Source of the DNA: Ascochyta rabiei
Taxonomy: Eukaryota; Ascomycota; Dothideomycetes; Pleosporales; Didymellaceae
Length of the DNA: 64,000 nucleotides
Direction: 5' to 3'
NCBI RefSeq assembly: GCF_004011695.2
Contig: NC_082422.1
Span: 1,332,775 to 1,396,774, forward strand
Position numbers and translations under genes: made by a program. The notes below the pieces were generated by a model. The model saw only the letters and a program-made list of their open reading frames with translations. It was not told where the DNA came from and searched no databases. Position 1 is the stretch's first letter; each line of letters begins with the position of its first letter. This document shows positions 47,156 through 56,800 of the stretch, piece after piece.

Positions 47156-47890
47156 CTGTGTCCGTGCGCGCGATGCGCGGATTCGCGCGATGCGCGCAAC
47201 CACCGAAACACCACCATCCTGACAATTAAATAACTCAACACCGCGATGCCGATAGACGAAGCCCTTACAGAGGTATTATCTTTAGAGCCTTGCAAATAAT
47301 TCCTATAGACTAAAATAGCAGAAAAACAAAGTATTGTACGCTTAACTTTAACGCGTAGATACTACGCTAAAACGCGCTCACACAAAGAGCAAAAAGCAGC
47401 GTAACACAAATTTAGTTAATAATAAGAGTAGGAGCTTGTTAAGCATATAGATAAGCTAACAGCACGTTAGCTACTACCTACAAGAGAGATAATACAATAT
47501 TTCGCGTTGTTAGTAGCTTAAAATCTAGTCTCTGATAGCTGGGTTACTTGCTTTATTAACACCTACTACAATAATCTCCTACCTTAATAGAATAATGCTA
47601 TAGACGCTAATCGCTACGCAGCTAATTCCTATAATAAATACAAGCTCTACTTTAATCTGCTGCAGCATAAAATTAAAAATACTCTATTAAGAGCTGCTAC
47701 ACATAAAATATGGATAAAAAGGGCTTTATGATTAGAGTGGTAGGCAGATGAAAACAAATATTCAGCAGAAGGAGATGGATGAAGGGAGAGGTCAGGGCAC
47801 TACTCCAAGATGGTGATAGGGAGTGGATTATACTCCTAGCATGCTCATGTGCTAATAGATCTGCGTTGCCGCCTAGCCTCATCTATTAAT
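47156..47890 (+). mobile_element. pogo/Fot1-like element, 5' part, inserted in a Tc1 element
   Basis: Starts CTGTGTCCGTGCGCG after TA (47154-47155), the same terminus as the element ending at 43027. The terminus holds repeated gcgcgatgcgcg units. The transposase on the plus strand starts near 47245 (MPIDEALTEVL) and continues with a helix-turn-helix region, YKLYFNLLQHKIK, then NMDKKGFMI near 47712 and WIILLACS. It is truncated where LINE sequence begins at 47895. Stops are TAA/TAG. Confidence 0.82.
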
Positions 47891-47894
47891 TGGT

Positions 47895-48333
47895 TTAATT
47901 AACGTCCTGTGTAAGTCTAAGACTATATAAGACGAGAGTAGTTAGGCTGCTCTAGTAATTTAAGAGGTAGGTCTGTAAAAAGGGACAGTAAATGTGGGTT
48001 TGCAGACATATAGTGAGAGGCTAGGCTCTAGTAGTAGAATAAAGGAGATGTAAGAGACTAAGCTCTAGTAAGAAAACAAAGAGACTTAGGTGTTTGTTGT
48101 TTTTTATAAGTACCACTTGCGTGTACCTACTTTAGTTTCTAAGATAAAAGTTAGAGTAGCTATTACTCCTTAGTTTGTGTGTAGAAGAAGAGGCATTATT
48201 AGTCTCTGCTCTTATAGGCTGTTCTGTATTATTTTTCTTTCTTTTTTATACTCTTTATAACTTAGTAGTAGGTGTTATAGTGTTTGTGTGTAGCTACAGC
48301 TACATTTAGAGTTCTCTATTTTTTGTATGCTTT
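47895..48333 (-). repeat. LINE 3'-end fragment, copy 1
   Basis: Shares cgtcctgtgtaagtctaag and several hundred following bases with 49882-50280, which leads into a LINE RNase H. It is 5'-truncated as expected of target-primed LINE insertion, and abuts a Copia LTR. Confidence 0.7.
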
Positions 48334-48486
48334 TGTTAGATAATATGCTTAATATGCAAAGATGATAATAAAGGTGATTAATTAATAATTATCTATTTTA
48401 GTGGCTAATTCTATGTGTGTGTGCCGCTAGCCCCTAAGTTAGCTAAGGTTAACCCTAGCTTGGTTCGGCAAGGTCGGTTATCTAAC
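48334..48486 (-). repeat. Copia element B family LTR (153 bp) with 53 bp of adjacent internal sequence
   Basis: TGTTAGATAATATGC...ATCTAACA, same family as 16170-16331. To the right (48487-48539) is the purine-tract side of the internal region (gagggggtg on the minus strand), cut at 48540. Confidence 0.82.
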
Positions 48487-48539
48487 ACACCCCCTCAGCT
48501 TTAAGGCTCTATAAAAGCTGGGCACATTTAGCTCTTATT

Positions 48540-49860
48540 GTACAGTCGCGCGTTAAAAGTTAATTCCGCGCTAGCGTCCCTCCGACGCGTTAACCTAGCC
48601 ACCTATACTTTTTAACCACCTATAACTTCACTACTACTACTCTGTTTCCCTTACCATCTTAACTATTAGATGCAGAAACGCTGTTGCTTAAATTCTGTAG
48701 AGCAGGATTAGTCAATTAGGTGGCTACATGCAGGTGCAGGTACCTATAAAGTTACTAGTCACTTTAGCTGTTATAAGCATACTATCTAATATCTTTATAA
48801 GTATTTTAACACTACAGGAACTACACGCAATAGACCTTGCTTAGGTAGACCTAAGATACTATCTAATACGCAGAAGAAGCTCCTACACCACGCAACACAA
48901 AAGAATCCCTAGATTACCTACTCTAAGCTTGCTAAAGTCGCCCAGATTATCCTACCTAACAACACTACTACCTACAACCTAAGTAAGTTAACTATCTATT
49001 ACGCACTTAAGTAATACTATATAACCTGTTAGAGGAGTAAAAAGAGGCCTAAACTTACTTCTAGACATGCTCTCTAGCGTCTTTAGTTTACTTAAAAGTA
49101 TTAGACGTTTAATTAGCGTAAGTATACAGTTACGTTTTGTAATAGATGCTCTGTTTAGAAGGGCTCTAGCTATAAACAGCAGTAGGTGTTTTGCTATAAT
49201 AATAAGAGATAGAAGCTAAGGATAATTACTAGGATCTCTACTAGTTATCTACCTGCTTAGATAGTGTAGGGAGCTATATAGCTGAATGCACAGGGTAGAC
49301 TACAGCAGAGTCCACTTATTATTATAGAGAGGGATCCTAATGCTCTACATAGTGGCTATAGCAGCTAAAGTTATATTAAAACACTTAAGTAAGGTCTCTT
49401 ACCTTACTATTATAAGTCTTAGTTTTTTATATAGAATAATGTGTGTATATACACCTCCTACGCTATACAGAGGTTTATAGCAGATTATAACATTATAACT
49501 CTCCTATAGCTAGCTTACTTACCTAATCTTAATCTAATTAAACACCTCTAGTGGCGCCTTAAACAGATAATGTATAAGCTCTACCTACAGTTTAACAACT
49601 ACAGCAAGGTAGAAGAGCATTAGGATAAGTTTTATAAGGCGTTAAAGGAGTACTAGCGTTGTATCCTAAACTTAATTATTAAGAAACTTATTAGTAGTAT
49701 GCTAGCACGCCTAAGTGCCTGTAGGAAGGTAAAAGGCTAGCAAATAAGATACTAGTATAGAACAGTACAACCTCAAAATTTAGAGCGTTTTAAATATGTG
49801 TAGCTATCTTAATTGCCTTACAAAGTAGGGTGGTCAGCGTAGTAATGGTGCGGGGATTTA
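48540..49860 (+). pseudogene. Tc1/mariner transposase, near full length (decayed)
   Basis: Plus-strand Tc1-like transposase. The N-terminal helix-turn-helix half lies at about 48660-49060. The DDE half includes FIQNNACIYTSYAIQRF near 49430 (DNAxIH with Asp to Asn) and LAYLPNLNLIKHL near 49510-49550 (PDLNPIEHL). LARLSACRKVKG lies near 49710. Terminal inverted repeats were not convincingly matched, so element ends are approximate. Same family as the fragment at 46905. Confidence 0.8.
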
Positions 49861-49881
49861 ATTTGATTTGATTTATAAGTT

Positions 49882-50881
49882 TAACGTCCTGTGTAAGTCT
49901 AAGACTATATAAGACGAGAGCAGTTAAGCTACTCTAGTAATTTAAGGAGCGTTATTGTAAAAGGAGATAGTAAATATGGGTTCAGAGTCCTGTAGTGAGA
50001 GCCTATGCTCTAGGGGGTTAACAGCATTTTTTTAGGTGTCTGTTGTTTGTTATAGGTACCACTTGCGGGTACCTATTCTAGTGTCTGAAATAAAAGCTAG
50101 AGTAGCTAGAATTCCCTAGGTTGTGTGTAGTAGTAGTTGTATTAAGAGTTATTGTCCTTATAGGCTGTCCTGCATTACTTTTCTTACTTATTTGTATTCT
50201 TTACAGCTAAGTAGGAGGTATTAAGTTGTTTGTGTGTAGCCGCAGATACATCTATTGCTATCTACCTTCTATATGTTGTAGAGGTATGCTTTGATATATC
50301 TATGTCCTAGTTTTAGTTAGTAGTAGGCACTTACTACCTCTTGTTTAGTATTTTTAGGTAGTTTTATCTTATTTGTTAGTCCTAGCTAGTATTTTGCTGC
50401 GTAGGTGTCTGCTTTCCTTAGGATTGCCTTAGCTTTGTAGGTAACTAGTTTGTAAACCCATTTGTCTGTTGTAATAGCCTTTACTTGAATTCCAGTTATG
50501 GCAATGCTTGTGGCGTTAGAGGTAGGCCTCTTTTTTGTTGCCTCTTTTGCTAGGAGGTCTGCTTTCTTGTTTCCTGCAATGTCGTAGTGGCTAGGGGTCC
50601 ATTTGAGGCTTATTGTGGCTCCTTTATGTTTAATAGTTTTAGCTGCCTTTATGCAGCGTATTTACTAAGCCTGTCTAGGCTTATTTAAAGGAGTTTTTAG
50701 TCTTATAATAGCTGCCTAGTTATCTGCAAAGACTTAGATGTCCTGTCCTGTAGTAGCTATAGTAGCTGCAATTTTAAAGCCTCTTATTATTTCTTCTAGT
50801 TCTCTGTTGTATATAATTTAGCCTTTACTAATATTGTAGTTTATAGTGTAGATTTCCTTAGGCTCTTAGTTGTAGTCTAGG
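49882..50881 (-). pseudogene. LINE (non-LTR) fragment with RNase H domain
   Basis: Minus-strand RNase H of the kind found at the C-terminus of fungal Tad/I-type LINEs. It reads YNRELEEIIRGF near 50800, then QVFADNQAAIIRLKTPLNK, IKAAKTIKHKGATISLKW and TPSHYDIAGNKKADLLAKEA near 50540-50600. The frame is surprisingly open here. 49882-50190 is 3' untranslated sequence shared with 47895. It joins a Copia LTR at 50881/50882. Confidence 0.8.
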
Positions 50882-51548
50882 TGTCAGATTAGATAGTAAT
50901 AGTAATGAGTTGATGATGATGTATTAATGTTCTGTTCTTGTTCTATGTAAGCTGATTTTTGTCTTATCTAGGTTCTGGTAGGGGCCCCTGCACGGTTTCT
51001 TAGCAGGTATGTCGCCTAACCTATTTCTCTAATACCTTTTATTTAATACACCCTCTTAGTTTAGACTCCTATTACAGGCTACGCAAACTAGTTAATTAAC
51101 TCTTTAACATAAGGTCCTTTAGTTGCTCTTGCATCTTCTTAAGCGGGATATCCCTTAATGTACCCTTCTAGCCCTTAATAAGTCCTAACTAATTAAAAAA
51201 GCTGGCCTATTTACTAATTAGTAACAACTTTATAAATCTATCTACAATTATATTATTTAATAGGATATATTCTACTTTAATTAATTTACAGTTAACTTCT
51301 TATTATAACTAGTAGTTATGTATATTAACAAAATAAAGTTTAGGTTATGTCTTAGTAATATCTATAGTAACTAGACGTATTATCTGTATATTATTATATT
51401 TAATTATTCTTGTTAGATTACTTAGGGTTACCTAAAGCTCTTTTATTAGTTAAGAGGTAAATATTGCTTCCTTAGCTACTTAGGACAGTGCTAGGAGCTT
51501 AGCCTTAGTAGTTAACGTTGTAACAGTATCTTGTTTATTTACTCTCCC
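50882..51548 (-). mobile_element. Copia element A family fragment: LTR plus RNase H end
   Basis: LTR at 50882-51050 (169 bp, TGTCAGATTAGA start). The 3' end of Pol follows to 51548, where the sequence is cut. Reverse complement of 27350-28016, giving a widely spaced inverted repeat of about 650 bp in the window. Confidence 0.87.
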
Positions 51549-51558
51549 AGTGATTATA

Positions 51559-51660
51559 CGAACAAAGACAGTGTATTTGTTCGCTTTGCCTATGTAAATT
51601 TTAGCGTGAGCACAGACACTCGACTGTATTTGTTCGCTTTTTCAGCGTGAATTTGTTCGC
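51559..51660. repeat. short iterated motif TTTGTTCGC (three direct, one inverted)
   Basis: Direct copies at 51576-51584, 51629-51637 and 51652-51660. An inverted CGAACAAA lies at 51559-51566. It stands between the truncated Copia element and the 3' end of the decayed minus-strand gene. The remainder of 51549-51862 shows no gene. Confidence 0.7.
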
Positions 51661-51862
51661 TGTTCCTGAAGTCAAATATTGCTGCAACGATTGCGGAACG
51701 TGTACAAAGTGCGTCCTAATTATATGTTGAATTTCTAGAAGAATTAAGCATACGGTACGTGAGTGGAATATAGTAGATGTTTTAATATTAATGTTTGCAA
51801 TGTTGTAGGGCAGTATTGATAAGGTATGTAGCACAATGTTCAGAGTTGAGCGCAGGTAACAT

Positions 51863-53695
51863 CTACTCTACAGGATGGAACAATTCAAGCAAAGTTAGCT
51901 GACGCAACCGCGGAGCTGGCGTAGGACTCTTCGGCGAAGCATGACTTTGCTCTCTGGTGCTGTCGTCAACGCTGTTGTCAGTTTCGTTGTCTTTGCTGTC
52001 TTGAATCTCTTCCACCTCGTAGATGGTTGCTGGCGCCTCCGCCTCAATGCTCAGCGTTTTCTTCTCGTTGATGGGCCCGCCAGCAATTCCCTCTGGCCCT
52101 AACCAGTTCTTAAGTGCCTTGCTAGCTACACAAATGTCTGGACACTCCTTCTTAAGTAGCTTAATCCAGACATGTAGCTGGCCTACACGGAGGGTGCGTT
52201 CTATCTAGCAATTCGCAATCTCGTCGTGTGGTATCAGGGTCAGAATGCCCCAGCCTAGCTCCTGACTAATAGAGTACCAGCGCATGGCTTAGCCTAACCG
52301 TCGTCTAAACACCTGCTTGTCCTTCTTAGTAGCGTTGGGACTAACTAACTCTACTAGCGCTGCAACTGCCTCTGTGCGGATCTGTCCCTTTCTGTATCGA
52401 TTTCGCGTCCTGTTGTTGCTAGATACAAAGTCGTTATGCTGGATCTGCGCTATCTTGTTAGAGTATGCTTGACCTAGGAGAGCTGACGCCCATTAAGACT
52501 CGATATAGACAGCTGCTAGCTCTGCTTCGTAACGTGTGCACATGTTCCAGGCAAAGCAGAAATCCCTGTCAGCATTGTTGCGCACACTCAGCAGCTGCAA
52601 GCGCTTAGCTCCCGCACCGGTCCTGCTCTGGCTGCCAGCGAGCTCGCCGCCACCTCTGAAGGGTGAGCCACGTTCTCGCCAAGCCTGCAGGAACTGGGCA
52701 GCGTGGTACCGAGAGGACTGGTTTCCAAGCACGCGCGCTTTCTCTAGAAGGGTGCAGGCCGTAAGGTAGGGAGTTTGGGTGGAGCTGTAGAAGTCCGTGT
52801 CATCAGAGACCGGCTGCTTGATGATCCAGGCGACGACGGACTCGTCCTTTTGCACAATAGAGGTGTAGGCAGCCTGCTCTGGAAGAGGAGCCTTGTCGCC
52901 AGGTGCTACCAGACCAAGGGCAAGCCGCTTCTTCGCACGCGAAGTGGCGAGTGTCCTGCTGCGTTTTTGCTCCGCACGGCGGTTGTTGTTAGAGATGGTA
53001 GTGATGTGCAGAGGGGAGTCTTTCAGCTGCTCATCTGGTTCGCTAGGCTGTGACAGCTGAGGGCTGGCTGGATGTGTCTCATCGGTGGTTGTTTGAGCGC
53101 GCTTTGGTGTAGGGGCCGGCGCAGATAGGTGTGGCCGCTTCTTTTGTTGCAGGGGTGGAGCGGAGGCCTGTTGTGAAGGGGAAGCAAAGGGCTTCTGCGC
53201 AGACGGCGGCTCTTCCATCCCGTCCTCCGCAAGCGACTCGGCCGCGCAGACCAGACGATCCCAGATATTGTCAGGCAGGACGTTGTCGGCGAGCGTCTCG
53301 CGCAGAAGCCAGATCGCTGACAAGACGGAGTGGGCAATGAAGACGGGCTTGCAGACGCTGGCATCGTCACAGGTGGGGATCAGCCATCCTGCGCTGTGCG
53401 GACGAGCACCTGGATCACGCTGCGAGCGTGAGATGGTCGCTCGGCAGAAGAAGAGCTTCTTGTAGTCCTCATTCGGCGGCTCGTACGCGTAGTTGCGAAC
53501 GAAGTCAGCTTCGCTGGCCAGAGGAAAGCTCCGACAACCGCCATCAAACCGCTCTGCGGCGCTGTCTAATGCTGCCAACCAGTGCATTATCGACTTGTGT
53601 ACTGCGAATGAGGTTACGAGCGGAAGTTCGGACAAAGGTTGTGCGGAAAGGGGGTTGGGTGTTGTTGAGGTTCTGACGCGGTCACACCGCGGCAC
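51863..53695 (-). pseudogene. unknown 610-codon protein divergent from the helicase gene (decayed)
   Basis: One frame from GTG 53693-53695 to TAG 51863-51865, broken by TAA (52493, 52289) and TAG (52205). All fit CAA/CAG to TAA/TAG, with no frameshift. The first 400 codons are open. The first in-frame ATG is about codon 37 (MHWLAALDSAAERFDGG). The true start may be lost. After an N-terminal globular part (to about 160) come two basic, NLS-like stretches (KKRPHL...PKRAQ and RRAEQKRSRTL...RAKKRL). A second globular part follows (ESVVAWIIKQ, RYHAAQFLQAWRERGSPF, FAWNMCTRYEAELAAVYIES). The C-terminus is acidic and ends RQLTLLELFHPVE. Family not recognised. Nuclear location is inferred. Confidence 0.75.
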
Positions 53696-53884
53696 CGAAA
53701 GTCAGGCCGCGCACGGATGTACCACGACGCCTTCACCAACCAGCGTTAGCAGAGCTGGGAGCGCAATCAAACCAAAAGCAAGATCAATACACAGTCTGTC
53801 AATCAATATACTGGGGGATAGCAAACACTAGGCCAACAGACGTGTTGCATAGCGCCTACTTGTGTCCCTTCTGCTCCTTACACC
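53696..53884. promoter_or_regulatory. divergent intergenic region between the two cassette genes
   Basis: 189 bp separate the two ancestral coding frames. It must hold both promoters, possibly shared. No convincing TATA box was seen. In-frame stops bound both frames (53702-53704 on the minus strand, 53819-53821 on the plus strand). Confidence 0.55.
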
Positions 53885-56800
53885 ATAGAACTATTTGCGC
53901 AGCTGTTTGAACACCGGCCTGAACTTCGAGTCGTAGTTTGTAAACCATGTGCCACCGCTATTCCACCAGCGCAGATCGTTACGCACCTCAAAGAGCGCCA
54001 TCCCAAGGTCACAGTCGCTACGCGCAAGAGCCTGGCGGCAGCTGTACGCGCGCTACCAAACCTTGCGTGGAGTCCAGGAGACGTGCGTGTACCAAGGCCG
54101 GCTAAGGAGCCCGTCTTTGGTCTGAAAAGCCGAGAAGACGGGCTGGTATGCTTGTTGGAGCGTTGTTGGTATACCTGCATCTCGCTGCAGGGCATGCAGA
54201 AACATTGCAAGGATGAGCATGGCTGGGTGAACGAACAAAAGCGAGGGGGAGATATAAGGCAAAAGAGCAAGCACTCGCGCAACCGAGTATGGCGAGACAG
54301 CCAATCCTGCCAGCGCTTGTTCAGAGCTGTTGGCTGGCCGGCGTATGTTGCAGTCGAGACGAGCGTTGGAGCTGCGACTCTAGCAGACATCTCCCAGAGA
54401 GTGAAGGCAGATCGCCAGCATCAGCAAGAAGAGCGTAAGGCAGCAGCAGCGCAGGATAAGATTAAAGAGGGCATCCGTTCGCAGGCTGATCCGTGGCTAG
54501 AGCTCACAGAATGGGTCCCGCACCTACAAGGTATCCCAAGGGCGGCACTTCTGCGCGCTAAACAGCTAGCTGGTGGGGAGGTAGACGCGCGTGGGAAGGA
54601 AGAAGTGGCGTTTGACGACACGGGCTTACGCGATGTTTGCAAAGCTATAGAGCAGCTGATACAAAAAGCGTTTAATAGCAGCCGAGCTGAGGTTGTCAGC
54701 AGACTCGCACTGGAGATTATCGAGCGACGTGAGGCGGGCGCAGAATCGAACGAGCGGCCCTTCTACGCTAGGCATCGAGTCGGTACGATCAAGAAGTACA
54801 GCCAGAAGCTGGTGAGCATCCTCTGCTACCTGTGGCGCACATATGACTAGGTCGAGCAGCCGCCATACAAACTTACCAGCACGCAAGACGCCCTCTTGGT
54901 GTCACTCCAGCAAATAGCCCGCTCAGACGACGCTGCGAAGAAAGAGAAACTGGAAGAGCAATGCCTGCGCTTTTGGATCGCCTTGCTCAACCACAGCCTG
55001 ACTGGCGACGAGCACGAGAGCGCACTGCTGAGCGGAGTGGCTGTCCTCAGCCTCAAGCCTGATCACCATGGCGGTGGGTGGGTTCCGGCGCACGAGTTCT
55101 CGCCAACGCTGTCTGCTTTGATCACTACCTCGAAAGCGCTCGTAGTGCATCATGCCCGCTGCCAGCGAGATAAAGCGCTTCAGAAAGACCCTTGTACAGC
55201 ACCTACTGCGTATGAGCTAGTTAAAGACATGTCTGAACAGTTTATGACGCTGTCCGACTTCAAAGGCACACCTAGTCCTATGAATCGAATGCTCCGCTTG
55301 CGTACGCTAGCTAGAACACAGGCAAAGCGACGTAATACTCCCGGTATCGTGTCGTGGGATGGAGATCGGCTTCTCATTGACAAGCAGAGCTTTTCGCTAG
55401 CCGATCTCCGGTTGATGGTGAAGGGACTCTGCAAGACGGTGCGGTTGCAGCTATTCAAGGACGTCCTACTCTTGGATCTAGACGAAAGGGGTTGCGTGCG
55501 ACCCGGGACCACCCCGCTTCCAGAGGTGTCCGTGGACAAACTCGTCGATCAGCCAGCCGAGCTGGCTACGGGCTGGAGCTTTCTGAAGCACCCCGACAAC
55601 CAGCTAGATAGATAGCAAGACTGGCTTCTAGACCGGGTGTTGGACGAGGCTCCGCTAAGGGAGAGATTCATTCGTAGGATAGATAGCACACAACGGCCGG
55701 AACGGACGCTATGGCGCAATGACGCTGTAGCTAGGTACATGAAAGGAGTGCGTCAGTTTAAAGAAGGCCTCTTCACGCTTGTTCACATGTCTGGCGGCGG
55801 GCCTGGTCGCGGGACAGAGATTACCTCGATACAGTGCGAGAACAGTGCAGACGGGGTGGGGTATCAGGGGGTGTTTGTAGAGGGTGGCCTGGTATCCTTC
55901 ACCACTACGTACCACAAGGGGTATAGCTTCAGCAAGCATGTCAAGACGATCCACCGCTATGTTCCCTGGGAGGTGGGTGAGCTGGTGGTGTACTTCCTTG
56001 GGCTCGGTCGACCGTTCATAGATGATCTCCAGATGCTGCACAATGGCGTTGCCCGCCCTACCGCTTTCATCTGGGAGCCAGAGCCGGAGGAGCAGTGGGG
56101 CGACGAGAGCGATAGCGAAGAGAGCAACGACGGAGACAAGTACGGCGAAGCCGACCGTGAGAAGGCACGATCCGCTAACCCAGACGGGTACTAGGGCACC
56201 GATCGCATACGCCGTGTCCTGCGCAAGCAGACCTTTCAGTACATAAACACCGCTCTCGGCACCCGCGCCTGGCGGCATGCCTACCCAGCCATCCACTGAG
56301 AGCTGGCAAGAGATGGACAAGCACGCGACTGGTTGGAAGTGCTCTACTGGAACAAAGCGCCGGCAAAGAGCAACGCGCAAGCGTTGCAGTCCGGCCACAG
56401 CCTTAAAACAGAGGAGGGCAACTACGGCCGCTCCATGATGGAGTCTCCCTTTCAGACCATGGCCGAGCGGGAGGAGTTCCGGCGGGTGAGCATGGACTGG
56501 CATCGCGTGCTGGAGTTTGCATCCGCCTGGGAGGACGGCCGCATGCACCCCGGTGTTCGCGCGGAGATGGTAGCGCAGCAAGAGAAGCAGGCGCTCCAGC
56601 GCTGGTCGTCGCTCGCGATGGTGGACCTCAAGGCAGAGTTCAGGCGACTCGCTGGACGGCCGGACGCCGAGTATCGTGGCAAGCAAGAAGAAAGCCTCGA
56701 GGCTGTGATGCAGCGACGGCTGCGCGTGCTAGTTGTTATGGCTACCGGCACTGGCAAGAGTATGCTGTTCATGCTGCCCGCGTCCGTCTCGCCAGGCGGC

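Noticed and set aside
46942..47229. 95-codon plus-strand ORF
   Set aside because: The minus strand here is a recognisable Tc1 transposase and the left end of a pogo element; the plus frame is its shadow.
1..51548. AT-rich nest as a centromere
   Set aside because: It lies within 64 kb of a telomere and consists of identifiable transposons; no independent centromere evidence.
27350..51548. Inverted Copia A copies as ends of one large transposon
   Set aside because: Both are ordinary 3' ends of the same Copia family in opposite orientation, with LTR edges but no shared target duplication across the interval.
52536..53831. Several overlapping ORFs opposite the 400-codon frame
   Set aside because: Shadows of a GC-rich coding frame on the minus strand; no motifs.
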